Shown in pieces: positions 27,201 to 40,600 of a stretch of DNA of 64,000 nucleotides. The stretch's first letter is position 1. Each line of letters opens with the position of its first letter. The DNA is from Branchiostoma floridae (lineage: Eukaryota; Chordata; Leptocardii; Amphioxiformes; Branchiostomatidae). The notes under the pieces are model-generated. The model had not been told where the DNA came from and did not search any database. It saw only the letters and a list, made by a program, of their open reading frames with translations. The stretch is from NCBI RefSeq assembly GCF_000003815.2, contig NC_049986.1, positions 17,930,457 to 17,994,456 on the forward strand, in the 5' to 3' direction. The position numbers and the translations under genes are program-made.

Positions 27201-30200
27201 AAAATGAGACGTATGGGTCTTCAATATCAGATTTTCCATACACTTCCTGTGACCACGGCTACCCCAGGGATCTAGACGAATGCCAGATCGTAATTTAGGA
27301 TTTAAACAGACCCGGGTGTGACATTTCAAGCAAAATGTTTACGACAAATGACTGTAATAAAGGTGTTTGCATGCAAGAACAAAAACGTCACAACTCCCAG
27401 GAACATATGTCAGGATTCCCTAGTCGGTCATTTATACTGTCAATCCATTCAGGTGTGCAGAGATAGGACACAAAAGGAGAGTCCCATGGTATTTAAAGTT
27501 TGCATCAAGCACACTGGAAGAAAGTCTGTATGGTCCTGTTTCTGAATATGGAGAGATAACATGTGAAAGTGAAATCACCACGAATATTTCTAGATTTGCT
27601 TTGTTTAAAGTTTGCTGTGGGCACACATTTCTATTCTTTTGTTTGTTTGTTCAAACTCTTGCCTAGTGCCCGGTAGTGGTACACAAATGTACATTGGGCA
27701 GTAAGTTTCTTTGCCAACGTTGTTTAAATTTGTCTGTCTGTAACCGGATTTTCAAGATCCATACCTGTGCGATTATTTATAATCTTCGATTTTAACCACC
27801 TTGTTGATTTAATGATGTAATGGTTTGTAATGACTGGACGCAATTCAGCCGTGAGGCTGCCATGCCAATGTCAGTTTGTTTGTATTTCGAAATAAACTGG
27901 TCATATAACTCAGTAGCAGGGTATACTTTTTGTGAAGGTTTGCTACCTCTTCCCTTCAACACGATCAACCACCAACTCTATTTTATGTCCCTTCTGAAAA
28001 ATGGTTGCAGCCCCGACTGAAATGCCCTACCCGGGATTGAACCAGAACTCCCAGTTACCAACTAATTAGAGCTCAACTGCTTACAGTTGAGATTCAGGGG
28101 TATACCTAAACAGAGGGTGTTGCTGTTCATGATGTTATGACTTTGCGGCGAAGAGGTCAATGCAGAAATCACTTATTTCAAAATTTACATAAACTTTTGA
28201 TGAAGTATTTACACTTCTCTTATTCATTTTTCTTGGTTCAATTATATAACATGGTGGCATTTGTGAAAGTCGGCCCGAACTTATGCAGTATCATGCTCCT
28301 TCAGGCAGAACCGCCCAGGTAGTATATCAGGCCTTGGCTGGATTAACCGTGTGCTCGGGAGAACCTGACAAGAATAAGCAATCTACACGGAAAGTTTTTC
28401 AACCGGGGCTGTCTCAAGGATCTGTCCAACTGTCCTGCAATTTAAGTTTGCTTAACAAGGCAAAAATTTCACCCAGTTTGCCCAAAAATGCTAGACTTAA
28501 TGATATGAAATTGATGAAAACATGTTTTTGTAAGCTAAAAGTCAAAATGACAGATTTCACAACAAAAATTAACAACATTAGCTCCAAAACAATGACAGAA
28601 ATAAGTTTAAAGCTAGAGGTAGTGAATTAGTGAACTTAAGAATATCTATAAAACTTGGACAGAATCCAACATGCTTGAATTCATGACTCTTAAAAATTCA
28701 ATGTTGAATTTGCAAGGTTTTTGCTGCCTATATCTTAAAAGTTTTCTTTTTCATAGAAATTTCATTACATAATACACAAGAATGAATACATGACTGAAAA
28801 CAAGTTATGATAAAAAATGATGAGAACAGCATTTTGCAATGATTGATTTTCTTTCTTTTTATCCAGTATGCAAATGAATGTTGTCATCCTGTCATAGGGT
28901 GCAAGAAAATAATCCTGTAAACTGCTGACAGCTACAGACTGATTGATCTAATACTAATAGTATGTATTATCTCACAATCCAACCTAAGGAAAATGTTTAA
29001 AGCATAACTTCAGCCCAATTACAAACTAAAAACTTCTTGCCGCCAGGCCGACTCAACCTTTAAGGCATCGTGGCGTCGGGCGTGGCGTAACTGGTAGAGC
29101 GTTCGGCTCGGAACCTAGAGGTTCTGAGTTCGATCCCCGCCGTGCCCCGCCCCGACGTTGTGCCCTTGGGAAAGGCACTTTACACGACCTTCCTCACTTC
29201 ACCCAGGTGTAAAAATGGGTACCTTCTGTCTGTACCGTGTATGTGGCACTGTTAATATAAGTTAAAAAACTTGAGTGCAGTGCCACATTGTCCCTGTCTG
29301 TCTAAAAGCAAAATAGAAAAAAAAAAAAAAAACCTTTAAGGCACACTCCAGTAAGTGCCCGGAGTTACGTTGTACAGGACACTCGGCGAATCCCACAAGG
29401 ACATACGCCCACACATAGGGGCTGCTGACAATCACCCCTTGTTGTGATGTATTACGTGCCTTTCACACTGACATTCTGCGTATTACTAAGTTTTAAAACA
29501 TTCTGTGTAAGGCCAAGGAAAAAAATGTTGTGTTTCCTGTTTCCCGGCCGACCCTAGAAAACTCTGCCGACCCTTGCCTTTTTTAGGGGGTGGAACAAAA
29601 CTGTAAGTAAAAAAAACCTGCTTGTCCTATCTTATGAAGGATAAATGTGTCTACAGATTCCTAGGCATTATGCACAAAATTAAAGTTTGACATTGAAAAT
29701 ATGAGTGTCCCAATGTATTTCAGTTTCGCTTTGTTATACTGTATTGTACCTAGATTTTTGGCCAGAGTCTAAAAAAAGAAAGAAAGAAAAAAAAGATAAC
29801 CCCTACCCACCGACCCTAATTTTTTCAGGACTGAAACAGGAAACAGGAAACACAACATTTTTTCCCTAGGCCTAAGTTTCAAAACATTAGGCAAGTTGTG
29901 CTGAGGTCAGACTATGTCCTGTACAGTTGCGGTTAGGAGGAGTCAACTTCAAGCTTAAGGGTTTTGTTTGACTTGTGGGTGTGATCTGGCCAGTAGTGCA
30001 TTGAAGTGAGCATCGTTATTGAAACGTCAAAGCACCTTTAGCCAAGTTAATGCACAGAGTAAAGGAGAACTGTGACTGGCTTTTGTAGTGGTTTTATGCA
30101 GTTTTAATGTAGAATGCTTCAGCGCAAACATAAAACCACTGGTGTTTCCATTGCGGTAACTGTGTATTGAAGTGAGCACCGCTATTGAAATTCAAAGCAT

Positions 30201-33200
30201 CTTCAGCCAAGTTAATGCACAGAACACAGGAAGACTGTGACTGACTTTTGCGGCGGTTTTATGCATTCTTAATAATAATGTAGCATGCTTCAGCGCAAAC
30301 TTAAAACCACTGAATCAGGTGTTTCCATTGCAGTAACTGTGTATTGAAGTGAGCACCGTCATTGAAATGTCAAAGCACCTTTAGCCAAGTTAATGCAGAG
30401 AATGCAGGAAAACTGTGACTGACTTTTGTGGTGATTCTTTGCAGTCTTATCGGTGAATGCTTCACCGCTTACTTAAAGCCACTGGTGTTTCCATTGCAGT
30501 AACAGTACATTGAAGTGAGCACTGTTATTGAAATGTTAAAGCACCTTTAGCCAAGTTAATGCACAGAGTACAGGAAAACTGTGACTGACTTTTGCATGGT
30601 TTCATGCAGTCTTAATGTAGCATGCTTCAGTGCAAACTTAAAACCACTGGTGCTTCCATTGTAGTAACTGTGTATTGAAGTGAGCACCATTATTAAAATG
30701 TCAAAGCATCTTAAGCCAAGATAATGCACAGAACACACTCAGGAAAACTGTGGCTGACGTTTGTGGTGGTTTTATGCAGTCTTAATATAGCATGCTTCAG
30801 CGCAAACTTAAAACCATTGGTGTTTCCATTGCAGTAACTGTGTATTGAAGTGAGCACCGTTATTGAAATGTCAAAGCGGCCTTAGCCAAGTTAATGCACA
30901 GGAAGACTGTGACTGACTTTTGCTGGGATTTTATGCAGACTTAGCGGTGAATACTTCAGACTTCTGAAGTTCAGTGCAAAGTTAAAACCAGTTGTGCAAT
31001 TAACAAATAACTATTGATGGTAAGTTATATCTATACATGTGTATATCACCTAACTCTACTGCTGATGGAAGACTGCTTTTTTCCAAGCATACATTGTACT
31101 ACTAGGTTTTCTTGACATGCTAGCAGATTTGCGGCTCAGCCTCCAAAGATCACAGAGATCGTAGCCCAAAGCAGCGGAGGCTTAAGTGCGCTGGAGGCAG
31201 GGACAACCGCATGAATCAAGATCACTTCCCACAAACCCACTCTGTAGGAACAGATCAATCTCTTACGTAATCACGATGTTTTAGGGGCTCTTTCTAAACC
31301 TGAAATACATTTTCCATGACCGTCCTGTCAGAAACACAATGTAGTGCAAATCTCATGACTTAGAAACTTGCTTGGGAGATTAGACGATTACGCACTGCTA
31401 TTGGGAGAGATGGGAAGGGGTATTTCTTCACTGGCATCAAGACTAAATAAAGGCTTTACTAGTCTTAATGTGACTGCATACTATAAATTCATTTTAAGTT
31501 TGCGGGGACTTAATTTTGCAATTTGTATCTGTATCTATTAAGATGTAGCAGGCATAACCGCCCTTCGGCTTAACACACTTATATAGCTTTGGGGGAAATA
31601 GGAGGAAAAAGGCATCTTACAGTGTGGTGTTTTAAGTTCTTACAGCAAACATAGAAATGCACGTTTGCAGTATGTTTAAGATGCGGTAAAAACTCACAAC
31701 GAAAAATCACACAACCGTTATTTTGTAAAAATTTCAAAATCTTCAGCTGCTAGTCAGCCCCATAATTTGTCTCTCGGCTTTGCCTTCAAGTCTTTAATAT
31801 CTTTTCTAAAAATAGTTGTGAGTTGCGGCTTTGATATAAAGTATTATTGAATATCAATCAAGAAGCTGCTGATTTTGGTGGCAATACCAGCACTAGCTAA
31901 CTGCATGCTGTAATGGTTCTCTATAGGGCTGGGTACCGGTACAGAAAATTCAGGTACAGGTCCGGTTCAGGTCCAAAGGATCAGGTCCAGGTCCGGACCT
32001 GAACCTGGACCTGATTCAGTATGACTCATAGTACCAATGGTCCATTTCACTACAAAGAAATCTGTTTGGTGGAGTATTAGACTTACACTGGCGTTTTAAA
32101 ATACTACAACGCTAACTGCACCTGTACGATTGACTGTAAACCTTGGTAGAAATTACTATAAACTCTACTTGAGTCTTGTCATTTTCTTCCAACTGCAAGC
32201 GCCAAAACGTGTGAATGCCTGATAAAATGATATGTTAATTTTCTAATCGGTCCAACATCCGGTCCACCTAATTTTTTCAGGTCCGGTTTTTCTGGACCGG
32301 TCCAATAAGAAAAACCGGTTTTGTACCGGTACGCTGTACCGATACCCAGCCCTAGTTCTCTATAATAGATAGACATAGCTCAGCTCCTAGCTTAGCAGGT
32401 AATAACAACACTCCATCCAACAAGTTCAATACTGTTATTACACTGATGAGAATCTGTAATTTGCACTATCTGGCTGGTACATTTGTACATTCCTAATGCT
32501 GTGCAAGTTAATGGAAGCTTATATAGCCTCAATCTTGTCCGATCAGTATGTTTTAATGGAGACCCAATCTGTGCAGGACATACATGTATGATATTGTGTA
32601 ACATTGAAGATAGCATTATATCAATCACAACTGCGGCATAGCGAATTAGTTTCCTGAGTGTATCAAGTGCTCCAAAAAGTAGTTACTCAAGCAACTGGAT
32701 ATGATTTTGGAACCTGGATGTCTAACCGTCATAGACATATCTATAGTGCTGCTTTTCTTAAGATTTAATTCTGAAGAAGGTGTTGGAGTTTCTTTTCATT
32801 TATCAAATTAAGTCCAGAACCCATAATCTTCTTCTTCTTAGTTCATTACAGTAAAAGAAATACCAGTTTAAGCAGAATCTTACAAATGGTAGTCTTTATT
32901 TCCATCATGATCATATTATACTAACTTTACACAATTAGCCATGCATGAGAGAGATAGAAAGAGATAGAAAGAGAGAGAGAGAGAGAGAGAGAAAGGCCAA
33001 GATTCCTAAAATAAAAAATGACGGTCGAACGAGTTAAGCTTTAAATTTATGTGACGGAAGGGCAGTCCCTGCAGACTAATCTGGTGTTGATGTACATTCT
33101 GTACAATTGTACTTCATCCCACCAAAATGCATCATGATCATAAAACTAACCTGACACAACTAGTCAAGTACGAGAGAGAAAAAAATAGATAAACAGGACA

Positions 33201-34569
33201 AGATTCATAAAATTACTGTCAACGAGTTAAACTCTATGTGACAGAAGACAGTCCATGGAGACCAGTCTGGTTTTGACGTACATTTTGTACTTCATCCTAC
33301 ATCCATCATGATCATATTACTAAGGCCACACCAATTTAATTCGTTGGTTCTCGGAATCGCCGCTTCTAATTTTCCCAATTTCAAAAAAAAAAAAAATTCC
33401 ATTCAGTAATCGTGCTGCAAAACTTTGGTTCCGTTAGAGAAACAGAACGTCTGGAAAGTACCAGTGCATTTACTTTTTCTCACCCCCAAGTCCTTTGCTA
33501 CCAATTGATTCATATCTTTTTTGTTGCAAAGTATATTTAGGAACAAAGAAATCATCGTAAATGAGATACACATGGGCATAACATAACGTAGCAGAACCAG
33601 AAGTTCGGCTGAGCATGTGCTCTCTCTCACACACACTTTCACATGCAAATTTTCAATTGAAACACAGAAATCGGCACCCAAACAAACAACTCAATAAATC
33701 ACCAATACTTTTTCACTCTTGTACCTCCATAGCCAACATGTTTTGATATGCCTGAAATGCTCAAAGTCTTCCAAATGGAGATGAAAATGAAGTCGGAAAA
33801 TCTCGGGCGGCCATCTTTCTTCTTCTGTAAGTCAAAAAAGCGCCCCCACGCTGTTTCTAATGGAACTGCAGATTTGGCTAGATAGTACATGGTGTACCAT
33901 TTCAGTGCTGATTTCAGTGATTTGCATGTAACATTAGGTTTTTCTAAGGAAGTTTAATCAAACTGCATCTTAATTTTTTGTCAACAAATAATTGTACATG
34001 TAACAAAAAGAGAGAATAAACCTATGGTTTTATGCAACATGTAGTTCAGTACTTTGGCTTGTTCATGTATTTTGGGGGGAGTGGAAGTATTTGTAATTTT
34101 TTTTCCAATTTGCACCAGTTGACCATGAAATGTAATTAGAGCCTTGGATAGACAGATTCTTATCAACTCAGAGAGCAAATAAGTCTTCCAGCGATGGTAT
34201 TTTATTTCTAGAGGCAAACTTAAATAATGTTTGTTGTTGTCGTTGCATCTCTGTAAAAATACTATATTGGTCTATTTGAGATGTTTTGTGAACATTTCTG
34301 TTTACTGTAGCAACTGTACATAATTTAATGTATATTGTACAAATTTATGCCAACATGCAATTTTGCATGTAATTTTAACTGATTAACTATTTCTATCACA
34401 CGTATACCATGAGTTCAGGTCTGGACTAACCAGCCTGGACCTGAACCCAGACTTGTTGCAAGTTTTTTTTTTTTTTTTTTCGCCCTGTCGCTTCAATTTT
34501 TTTAGGAAAAAATCCGAGAACCAACAAATTAAATTGGTATGGCCTAACTTTACACAATTAGCCAAGTAA

Positions 34570-34600
<31 letters not shown>

Positions 34601-37600
34601 GGACAAGATTCCTAAAATCAAAAAAGACTGTAAAAAAAAAAGGAGTAAAGCTTTAAATCTATGTGACGGAGGGACAGTCCCTGGAGACCTGTCTGCTTTT
34701 GACGTACATTTTGTACATCTCATCCCAGCAAAATGCGTAATCCCCAACATGTGATGCACTTACAAGGACACTGATTACAGAAACTGTTCACAGAATATGA
34801 CAGATAACTGCACGGGGTACTTAATCATCCACATAATGTACACCCGCGGATCCGTGAATGAAAAATCAGCCATTGCTGTTCATGTACATCCGGGATTAAG
34901 ATAATAAATCCACTGCAAACCACAACTACCGCAAGTACAAAGACTTTCACATACAAGATGAATGGTTATGTACAAACTTATCGCAGTCCCGTCCCATGCG
35001 GATATAAGGCATTATAGGACAAAAAGCCTCACAGACATTCATTGTATCATCAAAGTATTGAGTGTCTAGAGTTCTGAACTATCACATTTTAATATCATTC
35101 ACATATCCATGGCTTTTATGTAGTATCTAATCTGTGCTTGAGATATTACATTGTACCTGCCTGAATACTTCTCAATGCTTTCTCTTAATTCAAGACTCAA
35201 TACCAACAAATTTGTATGAGATGTTTGTAACTTGTTTGTCCTTTTTGCTACGACTGGTGTGTTACAACTGTAAGTAACTGTACAGCCTTTACTTTATGCC
35301 CCTATATCAGACAGCAGAAAAATCGATTGACGTTGTTCAACGAGTCTGCGAGCTCTTATTGACATTTTCAGCAGTAAAACTCGTGATTGTATTCTCCTGA
35401 TCATTGACTGATTTTTAGAGACTAACCAATATCTACAGGTCCCTGAGCCAATGTGATGTTCGGTCACTGGTAATTTCTAAGTTCAGTGACCTTCTTGCAA
35501 TTTCCAGAAATACCTGGCCAAAGCTTGTTGACTGTGTAATAGGGGCTTTAGAAATGATCTTGTGAGATATAAATAACAAGAACAAAACTTAAGCTTAATG
35601 TTACTATATCAGGCTTAACTGCTACACAACACCCCATTTCAAAGTATCTTCCTGTCTCTGTGTTATCAGAACTTTCAAAAGTCTATCGGTACTTTTGTGT
35701 TTGAAGTCTCCGAGAAGAAAGAAGATGGATTATGTGACAGCTGTATAATACACTGCTTCCTTGCTGAAGGTTTATCATGTTTCATTTCACTGAAGAAGTC
35801 TGCTGCTTCAGGTATTAGCTGCCAGACAAAATAGTCTCTGACACTACACTGGACTAGTACCATGTGACTGTAAGTGTTTGACATAAAAGGCTGAAAATGA
35901 CCAGCCAGAATCTTCTATTAATGTAGGCATCAACAGATGGTAAGAAGATGTCTGAGATGTTGAAGGACATGTAGCAGAAATGTTCTATCTAGTTACTGTA
36001 ATTCTTAAAATTAATGCAGAGATTTCATGCTCAAGGTTTTTGTATTAGGCAGCTTCACCACAAAATTGAATAGGTAAAGGCACCAGCATCCATTACAGTA
36101 CTGTATATACTATAGTACACACACGTACATGTAATTACATGTATGAGTATACAGTGCTATAATAATTGCTAAATCAAAACCACTACTGTAACAAATTCTC
36201 CATTTTTTCCTCACCATATTAAAGAGCAAATCTCAGTGAACTTAAAGGCATTCACAGTACACTGTGTCCATGATTGAATGCATATATTCTTCTGTCAGTC
36301 CACTATTCAGATAATTCAAAAGGATATTAACAGGGAAAAAACACTGTCAGATGGACACAGGATCTCCATATTGGAGAGTAATCTCAACATTGAGGCCTTA
36401 ATACCAACCTTGTCATCAGTCAGGGCACATCAAAAGGCCTGATGTTGTCTGGAGAGACAGCTAAGCTATCAGCTATCTACCTTTCTCTCGGGCAGCGGAA
36501 ATAAGCTGATTGTACAGACACCCCGCTTGTCAGAAACTGATGACAACCTTTCTCCTCCTTCAGCAAAGGGATGAAGTTACTTAACACAAAAAGTTTCTAA
36601 GTCTAACGTGAAAATCACTGTTATGATATCATTACTGACTATGAAAGAAGAAAGCTGATATTAAGTATGATTACACTCAGTCTGGTGAGCAGCAACTTTA
36701 TAGATGTTAGATATGTCTAAACCCCTATTGATACTTCATGACAAGGCATTATAATTTGTGGGCCCCCTTTTCTAACATGTTACAAATGTTAGAAAACTAT
36801 TTCATAATTCATAAAAAATACTTTTTGAGACAAGTTCTTAAATGTTGTTGGCCATTAGTTTAAGAAGGTCACAGCTTAAATGTAATGAAATATTACAAAG
36901 TAAGACATTATACATGTATGTTAAACATTTGCACAACCTTTGATATACATATACTACAAAGCTCTTTTATGGGCTGTAAGTTTTGCTGACTTTTCTTGAC
37001 CTTCTTACAATTATTACATACTTACAGCCTAGCACCCATGTCCTGAGACAACCTCTACCTGAAGCATGCACACAGCACACAATGTATACCACTCGCCTTA
37101 GGCTGAGTTTCATCAAATTCATGGCGTTACCAGTCGTGCCTTACGATCTCTCCTCTGATCATGGGTAAAACCTACCTGGGGGCATCCACCACCAACCCTC
37201 CCTTACATACATCTTATTTACAGCTGAAGGAACTGCTTCTGTCTTGGTAAAAGCTCTGTAGAGGGCAATTTTTCACCCCAACAGCTCTTATATGGTATAT
37301 TGTCAGACCGTTATACACTGTACATCTGTCATAAAGAAACATAAACAGAAGCAAAGAGAGCATACCATCTGGTACATGTAGTTCAAGACTTAAAGCTGAC
37401 TCAAGACTGATGACCAAGAAGGTATAATAACCATATTTTAACATTGATTGAAAGTCTGCAGGTCAAAAATGACCTCCACTCCATCATGCTAGACAGGACC
37501 TTATGGCAGTCATGGTGTCACCTCTCTGAGGATGAACAGTTTTACTGAACTGAACCACATTGAAATTTTTGCATTGAAAGTTTGATGTCATGTAAGAGAA

Positions 37601-40600
37601 AAAGTCTGGTTCACGTTTAAGGCCATACAACACAGTTATTGCATTCTGCAAGCACATGTTTTTGTCAGTCTGAGAGCCTCATAGAGGAAAAAAAAATACA
37701 GCCAAACCTGCATGTCTATAGTGTTTTCTCAAAGGACTGAGAAATTCGATCACTGACACTATGGACAAGTGATGACTATCATGTCCTCATGACTGTAATC
37801 TTACATGTTCACTAGCCTTACTAAGTCAGGCTAATATTATAATGCTATTTCCTCAAAACCATAATTGCGAACACTCCATTTTTCCATACAGCAAAATCAA
37901 ATCCTCACAAACTTAAATGCATTTTACATTTACTGCAATGAATGTATGTGCAAAACTGCATGAGATAAAAGGTGTCAAGTGACAGAGATACGTGCTGGTG
38001 ATTTACAATGACGCACAATGTCATGTACATGTTTACCCTACTTACATTTAAGGTAAAAACCTGCATATGCTCTAATGGCTACATATGACGTGAGTTCCAA
38101 AAATAACATCACGACAGGAAGTACTGTGAAGGGCGACAGACATCTACCTACCAATCTCAACATAATCGGATATATATTTGATGTCATAATCCAACCACTT
38201 TATGCAACATTCTGACGTCATAACTCCATTATTCCCTAGATCTATTATAAAGTGGAACCGGTTACCACCAGATAATACCAGTGTGATATACTAGTAACTA
38301 GCTGCTGCCACGCCACATGCCCGCAAAGCTGGCGCTACAATGCTGAAGTCCACAGTTTTATATTTAAATTTCTGATACTATCCTCTGTAGTGCAACTGAC
38401 AACTACTTTGTACAAACACACACATAACATGTATAAGCTAGCTGATAATTTCAATAGACTGAATTCTCTATATCCAGGCATTCTTGGAGTTGAAAAAAGA
38501 TATGCCATTTTCCTCCTCCTTTGGACTAAAACTTTCTCTGTAAAAGTTCTTCTCTGACTGCTTATAATTATAACCTTTTGAAAGACCAGAGAAGTTAGTA
38601 CGTGATGACATTACATCCATCCCCAAAGGACATTCCTGGCTGTGCATGAATACAAACTGCTACACCTGAACAACTTGTACTGAAGTTTAACTGTGATAAA
38701 CTGTCGTAAAACTCTGACAAATCCTTCTTGTGGCGGTGTAAACACAACAAATGGGACACAAGTCTGCAATTAACGTACTAGTGGCTATCATGGAAGACCA
38801 TTGGGACTTTTTAGTTTTACCCTTTATTTAGTAAAACCTACATGATTTTGGAAAATAATATAGTTCTCTATCCATGCATTGTAGGAGTTTCGGAACAAAA
38901 ATGTAAAACATAAAAGATTTGTCATTTTTCCTCTTGTTTTGGACTAAAAGTTCTTCTGTGACTGCTCATAACCTTTTCAAACACCAGAGAGGTTACATGA
39001 TGACATTGCATCCATCCTCAAAGGCCATTCCTGGCTGTGCATGAATGAAAACTGCTGCACCTGAACAACTTGAACTGAAGTTTAACTGTGATAAACTGCC
39101 GTAAAAACACCGACAAATCCTTCAGATGGGGGTGTAAACACAACAAATGGGACACAAGTCTGCAATTAACGTACCAGTGGCTATCATGGAAGACCATTTG
39201 GACTTTTATTCCCTAATCTAGTAAAACCTACATGATTTTGTGCCAAAGGAAAATAATAGTTCTCTATCCATGCATTGTAGGAGTTGGAAAAAAAAAGGAA
39301 TGTAGAACATATTAAAAGATTTGTCATTTTTCCTCTTGTTTTGGACTAAAAACTTTCTCTCTAAAAGTTCTTCTCTGACTGCTTATAACCTTTCAAAAGA
39401 CCAAAGAAGTTACTTGATGACATTGCATCCATCCCCAAAGGACATTCCTGGCTGCGCATGAATGCAAACTGCTACACCTGAACAACTTGAACTGAAGTTT
39501 AACTGTGATAAACTGTCGTGAAAACTCTGACAAATCCTTCTTGTGGCGGTGTTAACACAATAAATGGGACACAAGTCTGCAATTAACGTACCAGTGGCCA
39601 TCATGGAAGACCATTGGGACTTTTACCCTTTATTTAGTAAAACCTACATGATTTTGGAAAATAATAATTCTGTATCCATGCATTGTAGGAGTTGGAAAAA
39701 AATGTAAAAAGATTTTGTCACGGAAGACCATTAAGGACTTTTATTCCATTATTTAGTAAAACCTACATTATTCTGTGTCCAAGGAATGGGAAATTATGGA
39801 GTTCCTTGCTTGAGGAAAATGCAGCACCATCATCCATCTTTCTTAGCAAGGTTTTTGCTGAGGCAGTAACATAATTTTCCTGACATTTCCCTGGGATTTA
39901 CAGAAAAATCCCTCACCGTTTTCTGCACCCTTCAGCTTAGTTTCTGGGATTAGGTTTTGTGAAACATCTCTTGAAAGGTAGTAACTCACAGCAGTTAACT
40001 TTTTTTAATGGGAGGCACACTATTTTCTGGGCTTTTCTGTTCAACTGGTAATTTACTAAAACTACTCAAACTTTTGATTATCTAGTTTTAGAATTTTCAA
40101 AACTTCCCGTGTTGCCGAGACCAAATCTGACAGAACAATTGTATTTCTTACCCTGATGAGATACTTCATACTGTATCACAAAAATTTTACAAAATAAATT
40201 TCCTAATAACTACTACCAAGGCCATCATGCAACATACTTGTAACTAAATGTACTCAGCTGTAAGCTGGGTCATACCAAAGACTTTTAAAAATGGTACATA
40301 CTTCTTTCCCTGCTAAGAGGAAGAGTATGGAAGCTAAACACACTTCACTACCAGCGGACAAGCCCCCTGCTGTAGTGCTTGCACCTACATGTATGTGTGG
40401 CCCAGGGCTTAGAAGTGGAGATGGGCGCCGGGCCCGATGCACCTGATCAGGGAGGCTGACCCCTTGTTCTGATGTATGGGCAACTTTAGCTTTATCTTGG
40501 TGGGACCGCATGGCGCAGTGGCAGCATGTTCGGCCCGTGACCGAGAGGTTGCGGGTTCGCATCCAGCTGCCGTGTTACCGATCTTGTGCCCTTGGGAAAG

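Larger units (their letters stand above)
32890..34740. repeat. Tandem repeat of about 215 bp, three units, third displaced by a transposon
   Basis: Units near 32905-33120, 33125-33320 and 34548-34740 share CTTTACACAATTAGCC, a GA-rich tract, GACAAGATTCCTAAAAT, TATGTGACGGA, GACAGTCCCTGGAGACC and GACGTACATTTTGTAC. Confidence 0.75.

Noticed and set aside
29068-29145. Functional tRNA gene
   Set aside because: A and B boxes are good, but the acceptor and anticodon stems do not close, and the segment continues into a SINE body with an A-tail and a perfect target-site duplication.
33403-34217. Minus-strand frames inside the 1221-bp transposon as a transposase
   Set aside because: Several short frames without a shared domain or splice logic; no DDE or helix-turn-helix motif identified.
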